Below, one piece after another: positions 1-5,269 of a DNA stretch of 5,935 nucleotides (the stretch's first letter is position 1; every line of letters begins with the position of its first letter). The notes under the pieces were generated by a model, which ran no database searches, was not told the origin of the DNA, and worked only from the letters and a program-made list of their open reading frames with translations. This stretch comes from Acidobacteriota bacterium (GTDB lineage Bacteria > Acidobacteriota > UBA6911). The DNA is taken from assembly GCA_017860075.1 (NCBI GenBank), contig JAFNAH010000103.1, positions 1 to 5,935 of the forward strand, written 5' to 3'. Position numbers and translations under genes: made by a program.

Positions 1-1155
1 GAAGACCGGTATTTTCTGGGCGAAGGAACCCCTGTCCAGCGTCTCGAGGTCAGCCCGCACCTGCCGGTCGGTTGTCCTGTGTTTAGCGGGTCTGGGATGA
101 AGTACGGTTCCGCCTCCGATGGTGATAGCCGGCGAAAACTGCCGGATGATGAAGGCGTCACCGTGCAGGCAGAAGATCGGTGAGTCCAGGCGCATCTGGG
201 CATACCCCGTCAGTCCCTGCGCCAGCGCGTCACACCCGAGGAGCGAGATGCGCGCGAGGACTTCCGAGGTCCCGTGGTGGAAACGCACCTTGACGAGGTT
301 TTTCATCGGCTTGGCGGTCGGAAGCATCGACAGGCGGACGTCCAGGAGTTGGGTTGCGTGGAACTGGCCGGGGACGGTAACGACGTGACCTCGCCCGACC
401 TGCGAGAGATCCACTCCCTGGAGATTGACCGCAGTGCGCTGCCCTGCAACTGCGTGTTCGGTCGCCTGGCCGTGTACCTGTACGCCGCGCACGCGGGCCG
501 TCAGTTCCCCCGGGATCAGCTGGATTTCCTCGTCCTGGTGCAATTCGCCGGATGTCAGCGTCCCTGTCACCACGGTTCCGAAGCCCCGGACAGTGAACGC
601 GCGGTCGATGGGCAGCCTGAGCAGCCTGTCTGCCGGGCGGGGGGGGATCCGGAGCGACATTTCGCGGACCGCCGCTTTCAGCTCTTCTATGCCCGCGCCT
701 GTCACAGCACTCACCGGGATTATCGGCGCGCCCTCCATAAAGGAGCCGGTCGCCGCGGTGGCTATCTCTTCCCGCACCAGTTCGACCAGCTCGGGATCGA
801 CGAGGTCCGTCTTGGTAATCACCGCGATCCCGCGCTCGATACCGAGCAACCGGCAGATATCGAAGTGCTCCCGTGTCTGCGGCATGATCGATTCGTCGGC
901 CGCGACCACCAGGAGTACCAGGTCAATCCCGCCCACGCCGGCCAGCATGTTCTTGACAAATCTCTCGTGGCCCGGCACGTCGACGATCCCGGCCTGCACC
1001 GTGCCGAGATCAAGATGGGCAAACCCCAGGTCGATGGTGATGCCGCGGAGTTTCTCTTCCTTCAGCCGGTCCGGGTCGGTGCCGGTAAGAGCCTTGACCA
1101 AAGCGCTCTTGCCGTGATCAATGTGACCGGCTGTACCGATGATGATGTGTCGCAT
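1..1155 (-). CDS. selB: Selenocysteine-specific translation elongation factor SelB (3' end outside window)
   Basis: This GTPase delivers Sec-tRNA(Sec) to the ribosome at UGA codons followed by a SECIS hairpin. The visible 385 residues hold a complete EF-Tu-like G domain: G1 [11 protein letters not shown] (7-17), switch [10 protein letters not shown] (37-45), G3 DVPGHERF (59-66), G4 TKTD (114-117) and a G5-like SAVTG (149-153). The beta-barrel domain II follows, with [16 protein letters not shown] (185-200), and then domain III including the SelB-type [10 protein letters not shown] (345-354). The family is usually a little over 600 residues, so the C-terminal winged-helix repeats that bind SECIS RNA lie beyond the left edge. 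The ATG at 1155-1153 is chosen because [11 protein letters not shown] matches the normal family start, although no strong Shine-Dalgarno precedes it. The G1 motif ends in Ser rather than the Thr of E. coli SelB, a conservative change. The RGITID switch and domain III argue against EF-Tu or IF-2. The gene is divergent from ffh. The frame is open without interruption to base 1. Confidence 0.95.
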   Translation of the reverse strand, partial: MRHIIIGTAGHIDHGKSALVKALTGTDPDRLKEEKLRGITIDLGFAHLDLGTVQAGIVDVPGHERFVKNMLAGVGGIDLVLLVVAADESIMPQTREHFDICRLLGIERGIAVITKTDLVDPELVELVREEIATAATGSFMEGAPIIPVSAVTGAGIEELKAAVREMSLRIPPRPADRLLRLPIDRAFTVRGFGTVVTGTLTSGELHQDEEIQLIPGELTARVRGVQVHGQATEHAVAGQRTAVNLQGVDLSQVGRGHVVTVPGQFHATQLLDVRLSMLPTAKPMKNLVKVRFHHGTSEVLARISLLGCDALAQGLTGYAQMRLDSPIFCLHGDAFIIRQFSPAITIGGGTVLHPRPAKHRTTDRQVRADLETLDRGSFAQKIPVF

Positions 1156-1486
1156 GGATCTTCTTATCTGAGAGGGAATTCGCGGGAAAGGAGCTTTCGC
1201 GCGTAGCCCGGACAATTTAACCACAGTTCCCCCGGCGCGGCCAGTCAATGCAACAGCCACTGGTGATTCAGACACTGGACGCATAGCGTCACAGCCACGA
1301 AAGAAGAGGGCGAAAGCCTCGCCACGGACTACTCGGATTTCAGGGAAAGGGAGGAAGGAAACGCTTGACTGGTTCAGGGCGCGTCAGTACCTTTACTGGC
1401 TGCTTATCAGGGGCATGGAGCTGGCGTGGGGCCGTGCGGCGCGCGGCAGCTGAGTGCCGACCCCGGCGGATCATTCGGGCAAGCAT
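1156..1486. other. Divergent intergenic region between selB and ffh
   Basis: No gene is convincing in these roughly 330 bases; the open frames through it are short and composition-driven. It must carry the control signals for selB (leftward) and ffh (rightward). Structures visible are a perfect 5-bp inverted repeat GACGC-ATA-GCGTC (1278-1290), a small hairpin whose loop is the GNRA tetraloop GAAA closed by C-G (1306-1320, one bulged G), and a direct repeat ACAGCCAC (1253-1260 and 1291-1298). For selB, a leftward TTGACT (complement of 1243-1248) has only a TTAAAT 22 bp further on (complement of 1215-1220), which is too long a spacer for a standard promoter. I looked for an SRP RNA and a tRNA-Sec on both strands and did not find either. 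Confidence 0.6.
1365..1393 (+). promoter_or_regulatory. Candidate sigma70-type promoter for ffh
   Basis: A -35 box TTGACT (1365-1370, five of six consensus bases) is followed after exactly 17 bp by TACCTT (1388-1393, three of six). It would start transcription near 1400, giving ffh a leader of about 85 nt. The -10 is weak and the consensus in this lineage is unknown, so this is a plausible match only. The leader can form a small stem from AGCTG (1419-1423) and CAGCT (1447-1451). Confidence 0.35.
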
Positions 1487-2824
1487 ATGTTGGACAACCT
1501 GTCAAACAGGCTACAGAAGATCATCAGGGATCTGCGCGGTTACGGGCGCGTTTCCGAGCGGCACCTGGGGGAGACGATGCGGGAGATCCGCAACGCGCTT
1601 CTGGATGCCGACGTTCACTACAAGATCGCGAAGGAGTTTGCGGATCGCGTGCGAGCCCGTGCCCTCGGACAGGAGGTCATGGAATCACTGACTCCTGTGC
1701 AGCAGGTTGTCAAGGTCGTCCGCGACGAGCTCGTCGAACTTCTGGGCGGGGCCGAAACCCCGTCGCTCCAGTTCTCCAAGACGCCGCCCACCACGATGCT
1801 CATAGTCGGGCTTCAGGGTTCAGGCAAGACCACCACGACCGCGAAACTCGGTTTGTGGCTGTCCCGGGCCAACCACACACCGCTCCTGATGTCGGTGGAT
1901 GTCTACCGTCCGGCCGCCGTCGAGCAGCTGCGGGTGCTCTGCGCGGAAAACAGCCTCGGCTACTTCGATGCCGAGGGCAATGCTGATCCCGTTGCGCGCG
2001 CGGAACTCGCGACGCGGTACGGCAGGAACAGCGGATACGACATCGTCCTGATAGATACCGCCGGACGGCTGCACATCGATGAGGAAATGATGGTCGAGCT
2101 GGAGCGCCTGCGCGATTCAGCCGCACCGTCCGAGATTCTGCTTGTGTCGGACGCCATGACCGGACAGGACGCGGTTCGCAGCGCGAAGGAATTCCATGAC
2201 CGCCTCGGGCTCACAGGCGTCATTCTCACCAAAATGGACGGCGATGCTCGAGGGGGTGCGGCCCTCTCGGTCAAGAGTGTCACCGGCCAGCCGATCAAGT
2301 TCGTCGGTACCGGGGAGAAGGTGGAAGCGCTGGAGCAGTTCTTCCCCGACCGCCTGGCCGGAAGAATCCTCGGCATGGGGGATGTGCTCTCCCTGATCGA
2401 AAAGGCTGAGAAGGCAGTGGACGAGCAGCAGGCCGTCGAGATGGCCGAGAAGCTGCGCAAGGATGAGTTCACGCTGGAGGATTTTCGCGATCAGCTCCGC
2501 CAGGTGCGCAAACTCGGTCCGCTGGAGCAGATTCTTGGGATGCTCCCGAACATGGGTGCGATGCGCGGGTTGAGCTCCCTGAGAGTCGATGAGAAGGAGC
2601 TGATCCACATCGAGGCCATCATCGATTCGATGACGCCCAGGGAGAGGCAAAATCACCAGATCCTCAACGGGAGCAGGAGGAAGAGGATCGCGCGCGGCAG
2701 CGGACGGCCGGTGCAGGAGATCAACCGTCTCTTGAAGCAGTATCTTGAAACGCGAAAGATGATGAAGAGCCTGAGTCGAGGTGTGATGCCGCGGCTGATG
2801 AAAGGGATGAAGTTCACCGGGTAG
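1487..2824 (+). CDS. ffh: Signal recognition particle GTPase Ffh (SRP54)
   Basis: Ffh binds 4.5S/SRP RNA and hydrophobic signal sequences on nascent chains, and docks with FtsY to deliver ribosomes to the SecYEG translocon. The 445-residue product has the family's usual length and order. The helical N domain spans about 1-88. The G domain has P-loop GLQGSGKTTT (108-117), DVYRPAA (138-144), DTAGR (190-194), TKMDGDARGG (248-257) and VGTGE (273-277). The M domain begins near 296; it has the methionine-rich finger loop around LGMLPNMG (350-357) and the SRP-RNA-binding signature SRRKRIARGSG (396-406) continuing into VQEINRLLKQ (409-418). The ATG at 1487 is preferred because MLDNLSNRLQ matches the family start. 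An in-frame GTG at 1454 would add 11 residues of no family likeness. Neither start has a clear Shine-Dalgarno, so the start is less certain than the identity. It is the first gene of the rightward cluster, 82 nt before rpsP. No SRP RNA gene lies in the window. Confidence 0.97.
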   Translation: MLDNLSNRLQKIIRDLRGYGRVSERHLGETMREIRNALLDADVHYKIAKEFADRVRARALGQEVMESLTPVQQVVKVVRDELVELLGGAETPSLQFSKTPPTTMLIVGLQGSGKTTTTAKLGLWLSRANHTPLLMSVDVYRPAAVEQLRVLCAENSLGYFDAEGNADPVARAELATRYGRNSGYDIVLIDTAGRLHIDEEMMVELERLRDSAAPSEILLVSDAMTGQDAVRSAKEFHDRLGLTGVILTKMDGDARGGAALSVKSVTGQPIKFVGTGEKVEALEQFFPDRLAGRILGMGDVLSLIEKAEKAVDEQQAVEMAEKLRKDEFTLEDFRDQLRQVRKLGPLEQILGMLPNMGAMRGLSSLRVDEKELIHIEAIIDSMTPRERQNHQILNGSRRKRIARGSGRPVQEINRLLKQYLETRKMMKSLSRGVMPRLMKGMKFTG

Positions 2825-2840
2825 CTCCGTCAGGTCACAG

Positions 2841-2869
2841 TTGCATGACGATGAGTTACGTGACACAAT
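2841..2869 (+). promoter_or_regulatory. Candidate promoter in front of rpsP
   Basis: The gap between ffh and rpsP is strikingly AT-rich for this GC-rich window, especially 2864-2890. TTGCAT (2841-2846, three of six to the -35 consensus) and CACAAT (2864-2869, four of six to the -10) are separated by 17 bp. A start near 2876 would leave a leader of about 30 nt before the rpsP start codon. This could let the rpsP-rplS group be transcribed independently of ffh. The boxes are weak, so read-through from ffh alone remains possible. Confidence 0.3.
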
Positions 2870-2896
2870 TAATTCAACTTAACGCCTTTTGCCATT

Positions 2897-2904
2897 AGGA
2901 GGAG
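2897..2904 (+). promoter_or_regulatory. Strong Shine-Dalgarno deciding the rpsP start
   Basis: AGGAGGAG is an almost perfect anti-16S match. It lies inside the longest open frame, which begins with TTG at 2889, so that upstream start is ruled out. It points instead to TTG at 2907-2909 (4 nt after AGGAGG) or CTG at 2910-2912 (7 nt after). There is no ATG in frame until codon 9 of the protein. Confidence 0.75.
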
Positions 2905-2906
2905 TT

Positions 2907-3155
2907 TTGCTGAGAATTCGACTGACGAGGATGGGTGCGAAAAAGAAACCATTCTATCGCGTGGTGGTGACGGAACGGCGGCAAGCTCGTGACGGACGTT
3001 TTGTGGAGATCGTCGGACACTATAACCCGGGCACAAACCCTCCCGTGGTTGAGATGAACCTCGAGAGGGTTCGCTATTGGATGGCCAAGGGCGCGCAGCC
3101 TTCTGAGACAGTGAGCTCCCTGGTCAAGCGGGTTGCGACACCTCCCGCCAGCTGA
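2907..3155 (+). CDS. rpsP: 30S ribosomal protein S16
   Basis: S16 is an early-binding 30S protein that stabilises the 5' domain of 16S rRNA. The 82-residue product fits the family length and carries its full signature: an N-terminal strand [20 protein letters not shown] (2-21), then [15 protein letters not shown] (27-41) and the C-terminal helix [20 protein letters not shown] (53-72). The start chosen is TTG at 2907, giving MLRIRL. CTG at 2910, giving MRIRL, is the alternative. Both depend on the strong AGGAGG just upstream, and no in-frame ATG would preserve the conserved first strand. It lies 82 nt after ffh and 85 nt before khpA. The rpsP-khpA-rimM-trmD-rplS order is the standard one in many bacteria. 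The identity is secure; only the exact first codon is open. Confidence 0.94.
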   Translation: MLRIRLTRMGAKKKPFYRVVVTERRQARDGRFVEIVGHYNPGTNPPVVEMNLERVRYWMAKGAQPSETVSSLVKRVATPPAS

Positions 3156-3225
3156 CACGCCACTTTTCCTGCCCTCGTTCCGAAGCCCCGAGGCTCCCGA
3201 GTGCTCCAGTTCGCAAATGCGATAC

Positions 3226-3232
3226 GGAGGAG
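3226..3232 (+). promoter_or_regulatory. Shine-Dalgarno fixing the khpA start
   Basis: GGAGGAG lies 8 nt before the ATG at 3241. This supports that ATG rather than the longer in-frame opening at 3133, which would overlap the end of rpsP and add 36 residues with no family likeness. A second purine-rich match, AGAGGTGG (3231-3238), is too close to the ATG to be optimal. Confidence 0.6.
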
Positions 3233-3240
3233 AGGTGGTC

Positions 3241-3471
3241 ATGAAAGAGCTAGTTGAGATGATTGCGAAAGCTCTGGTTGACAATCCTGAGCAAGTGACG
3301 GTTACGGAGGTTGAGGGCGAACAGACCACGGTTCTGGAACTCCGGGTGGCGCCGTCGGACCTTGGAAAAGTCATCGGCAAGCAGGGTAGGACAGCCCGTT
3401 GCATCCGCACGCTCCTCGGAGCGGCCGGCATGAAGCTCCGCAAGCGCTTCGTCCTGGAAATACTGGAATAG
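3241..3471 (+). CDS. khpA: KH-domain RNA-binding protein KhpA (YlqC family)
   Basis: This small protein of 76 residues consists of one KH domain. The nucleic-acid-binding GXXG loop is visible as GKQG (46-49) within [19 protein letters not shown] (41-59), and the closing strand is KRFVLEIL (68-75). KhpA proteins bind RNA broadly and, in Gram-positive bacteria, pair with KhpB/Jag (EloR) to influence cell division and sRNA or mRNA fate. Whether a KhpB partner exists here cannot be seen. Position between rpsP and rimM is typical of the family and supports a link to ribosome or RNA metabolism. The ATG at 3241 is backed by a good Shine-Dalgarno. The TAG stop shares its last base with the GTG start of rimM, so the two are probably translationally coupled. 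Confidence 0.92.
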   Translation: MKELVEMIAKALVDNPEQVTVTEVEGEQTTVLELRVAPSDLGKVIGKQGRTARCIRTLLGAAGMKLRKRFVLEILE

Positions 3472-4004
3472 TGGAGCCAGATACCGATTCCCCGGCTCTA
3501 GCAATCGCCCGCATCGTCAGAACTCGAGGCAACCGCGGCGAAGTTCTGGCCGATATCCTGACGGATTTCCCTGAACGCTTCCAGCGGCTGAAAGCCGTTT
3601 GGCTGGAGTTTCCGGATCGACACCGTGAACTCGCGGTCGTTGAAGCGACATGGGTGCACAAGGGGCGGCAGGTGCTGAAGTTCGCAGGGATAGAATCAAT
3701 CTCGGAGGCGGAGCGCCTCCGGGCGGCCTGGGTGCTTGTCGAGCGCAAGGACGCGGTGCCGCTCAAGCAGGGCGAGTATTATGACCACGACCTGATCGGT
3801 TGCCGGGTCGTTGACGCAGCCGGCGCTGTGCTGGGCACGGTGAGAGAGATCCTGAAGGCTGCGGGGAACGCGGTGCTGATCGTGGACGGTGCCGCCGGGG
3901 AGATACTGATTCCGGCGGTCGCCGATTTCTGCCGCCGCATTTCAATACCTGAGAAGCTCATTGTCGTCGATCTCCCGGAAGGTTTGTTGGACCTGAACAG
4001 ATGA
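3471..4004 (+). CDS. rimM: Ribosome maturation factor RimM
   Basis: RimM binds S19 and assists late assembly of the 30S head before 16S processing is complete. The 177 residues match the usual length of about 170-180. The N-terminal RimM barrel includes [19 protein letters not shown] (12-30), equivalent to the family's GRIxxxHGxRGEV. The C-terminal PRC-barrel has [13 protein letters not shown] (103-115), LGTVREIL (121-128), GNAVLIV (132-138), LIPAV (146-150) and the closing [11 protein letters not shown] (165-175). In the first motif the usual His-Gly is Arg-Gly (19-20), and Asn replaces the residue before RGEV. The start chosen is GTG at 3471, overlapping the khpA stop as TAGTG. An upstream opening at 3399 would overlap khpA by 73 bases and add 24 unconserved residues. 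Its own Shine-Dalgarno is poor, which fits initiation by ribosomes finishing khpA. The 3' end overlaps trmD by four bases. Confidence 0.94.
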   Translation: MEPDTDSPALAIARIVRTRGNRGEVLADILTDFPERFQRLKAVWLEFPDRHRELAVVEATWVHKGRQVLKFAGIESISEAERLRAAWVLVERKDAVPLKQGEYYDHDLIGCRVVDAAGAVLGTVREILKAAGNAVLIVDGAAGEILIPAVADFCRRISIPEKLIVVDLPEGLLDLNR

Positions 4005-4702
4005 GGTTTGATATCATCACGATTTTTCCCGAGATCTTCCAGGGGGCATTGGGGTCCGGGATACTCAGGCGAGCCGCGCTGGCCGGGCTCGTGGAGATAA
4101 GAGTTGTCAATCTCCGGGACTTTGCGGCGGACAAGCACCGGAGTGTGGACGACCGGCCGTACGGCGGCGGGGAAGGAATGGTATTCACCCCGGGCCCGCT
4201 GTTCGCGGCGGTTGAGTACTGCCGTGGACCGGTCAAGACTCCGGAGAGCCGGGTGGTATTGATGACCCCTCAGGGGAGGACCTGGTCTCAGCAGTTCGCG
4301 GAGTCGTTCTCGAAGTTGCCGCATGTGGTGCTCATATGCGGCCGTTACGAAGGGATAGACCAGCGCGTTATCGACAGCCTGGTGGAGGAAGAGATCTCCA
4401 TCGGTGACTATGTTCTGACCGGCGGTGAGATACCGGCGCTCGCGGTACTTGATTCGGTCATCAGGCTGCTGCCGGGTGCGTTGGGCAATTCGGATTCGGC
4501 GGTGAACGAGAGTTTCTCTTCGGGAGCGCTCGATTTCCCGCAGTACACCAGGCCGGCGGAGTTTCGCGGGATGGCCGTACCTGAGGTTCTGCTTTCGGGC
4601 GACCATGCGCGGATCCGCGAGTGGCGGCGCCAACAGGCAGAGGCAAGAACCGGCAGCAGGCGGCCGGACCTCGCCGCCGGAACACGGGCCGGCGAGGCCT
4701 GA
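4001..4702 (+). CDS. trmD: tRNA (guanine-37-N1)-methyltransferase TrmD
   Basis: TrmD uses S-adenosylmethionine to methylate G37 next to the anticodon, preventing +1 frameshifting, and is normally essential. The 233-residue product begins with the characteristic [13 protein letters not shown] (1-13) and has [11 protein letters not shown] (51-61). The SPOUT trefoil knot is [11 protein letters not shown] (87-97), [15 protein letters not shown] (111-125) and [11 protein letters not shown] (133-143). [13 protein letters not shown] (151-163) and [12 protein letters not shown] (179-190) follow. The tRNA-recognition C-terminal domain ([17 protein letters not shown], 193-209) ends shortly after RRPDL (220-224), so the tail is somewhat shorter than in E. 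coli TrmD (255 aa). The position of the catalytic Asp169 of E. coli/H. influenzae (DSF motif) is Glu170 here (NESF, 169-172). The ATG overlaps the rimM stop as ATGA, with GAAGG about 20 nt upstream too far to act, so coupling is likely. Confidence 0.97.
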   Translation: MRFDIITIFPEIFQGALGSGILRRAALAGLVEIRVVNLRDFAADKHRSVDDRPYGGGEGMVFTPGPLFAAVEYCRGPVKTPESRVVLMTPQGRTWSQQFAESFSKLPHVVLICGRYEGIDQRVIDSLVEEEISIGDYVLTGGEIPALAVLDSVIRLLPGALGNSDSAVNESFSSGALDFPQYTRPAEFRGMAVPEVLLSGDHARIREWRRQQAEARTGSRRPDLAAGTRAGEA

Positions 4703-4734
4703 AGATCGCCTGAAACATGAGTTTAGTCTTCACG

Positions 4735-4757
4735 CAGGCCCCCAGGGCGCGGGCCTG
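4735..4757 (+). promoter_or_regulatory. GC-rich hairpin in the trmD-rplS gap, possible attenuator or L19 leader
   Basis: CAGGCCC (4735-4741) and GGGCCTG (4751-4757) form a perfect 7-bp stem with a 9-nt loop. A weak T-containing stretch (AATTTTG, 4761-4767) follows, and the rplS Shine-Dalgarno begins 12 nt after the stem. It could act as a leaky intrinsic terminator, an mRNA stability or processing element, or a leader of the kind known before rplS in other phyla. I cannot match it to a specific leader family. Confidence 0.4.
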
Positions 4758-4780
4758 AAGAATTTTGTCAGGAGTCTGTC

Positions 4781-5161
4781 ATGAATTTGATCCAGTCGGT
4801 CGATAATTCTCAAATGCGGGCCAACTTTCCCAGCCTACGTGCGGGGGATACGGTTCGTGTTCATGTGAAGATAAAGGAAGGAGACAAGTACCGTATCCAG
4901 GTATTCGAGGGCGTAGTGGTAGCCCGGAAGAGGGCCGGCATCTCCTCCACTTTCACGGTGCGAAAAGTATCCTTCGGATACGGGATCGAACGAATTTTCC
5001 CGCTTCATTCACCGATCATCGACAAGCTCGAGGTGGTCAAGAGCGGGAAGGTGAGACGTGCCAGGCTCTACTACCTGCGTGGGCGCCGTGGCAAGGCGGC
5101 GCGCCTGAAGGAAGTCGGCCGGGTGGATCGCGCGAGCGAGAACGCGCCGAGCCAGGAATGA
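4781..5161 (+). CDS. rplS: 50S ribosomal protein L19
   Basis: L19 sits at the 30S-50S interface and contributes to an intersubunit bridge. The 126 residues include the family's N-terminal helix (1-17), the SH3-like barrel with [20 protein letters not shown] (21-40) and [20 protein letters not shown] (42-61), the highly conserved [20 protein letters not shown] (65-84), and [20 protein letters not shown] (89-108). A tail of about 15 acidic and polar residues extends past the usual core, which is not unusual among longer L19 proteins. The ATG at 4781 has AGGAG (4770-4774) six bases upstream. It is 78 nt after trmD, the only gap of the last three junctions that is not an overlap, and a hairpin lies in that gap. 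Confidence 0.97.
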   Translation: MNLIQSVDNSQMRANFPSLRAGDTVRVHVKIKEGDKYRIQVFEGVVVARKRAGISSTFTVRKVSFGYGIERIFPLHSPIIDKLEVVKSGKVRRARLYYLRGRRGKAARLKEVGRVDRASENAPSQE

Positions 5162-5163
5162 CC

Positions 5164-5188
5164 GTTGCCGCCGGATCTGGCCGGCAAT
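5164..5188 (+). other. Imperfect hairpin just after rplS
   Basis: TTGCCG (5165-5170) pairs with CGGCAA (5182-5187). The stem is extended inward by CC/GG across one bulged C, and outward by a possible G-U pair. It starts within 10 nt of the rplS stop, where an operon-end structure would be expected, but no T-run follows, so it is not a canonical intrinsic terminator. The rest of the gap to 5269 shows no convincing promoter. Confidence 0.3.
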
Positions 5189-5269
5189 CGTCAGTGCCAT
5201 GCGCGACACGCCCGGGCCGCAGGTTTGATGGAGCAAGAGAGTTCGGGGTTCCAGGCGTAAGAGGGTGTC

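Noticed and set aside
639..646. Run of eight G bases inside selB as a possible frameshift or sequencing error
   Set aside because: The SelB frame continues correctly on both sides (RIPPRP joining the G domain to domain II), so the sequence is intact here.
274..1206. Long plus-strand open frame (310 codons) antisense to selB, plus a second one at 425-1117
   Set aside because: The minus strand here encodes SelB with all GTPase motifs. The antisense translations have no family motifs and no proper start context, and arise from the GC-rich codon pattern.
1341..1365. GGAGGAAGGAAAC resembling the GGAAGG core of SRP RNA upstream of ffh
   Set aside because: The flanking conserved SRP RNA bases and the pairing helix are missing, and the run is a simple purine tract followed by a promoter-like TTGACT.
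1156..1486. Search for a tRNA-Sec gene next to selB
   Set aside because: No T-loop-like TTCRAxTCC segment, long variable arm or acceptor pairing was found on either strand in the gap.
2117..2866. Minus-strand open frame (249 codons) antisense to ffh
   Set aside because: It mirrors the M and G domains of Ffh, has no recognisable motif and no Shine-Dalgarno; it is a shadow frame.
3184..3222. Short inverted repeats AGCC-CCGA-GGCT and TCGC-AAAT-GCGA between rpsP and khpA
   Set aside because: Four-base stems are common by chance in GC-rich DNA and there is no T-run or other signal.
3779..4633. Minus-strand open frame (284 codons) antisense to rimM and trmD
   Set aside because: It crosses two well-supported genes, has Arg/Pro-rich composition and no family likeness; it is a shadow frame.
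5228..5260. 10-codon ORF (ATG to TAA) just before the TPR gene, possible leader peptide
   Set aside because: It has no Shine-Dalgarno, no runs of a single amino acid and no attenuator structure; such short frames are expected by chance.
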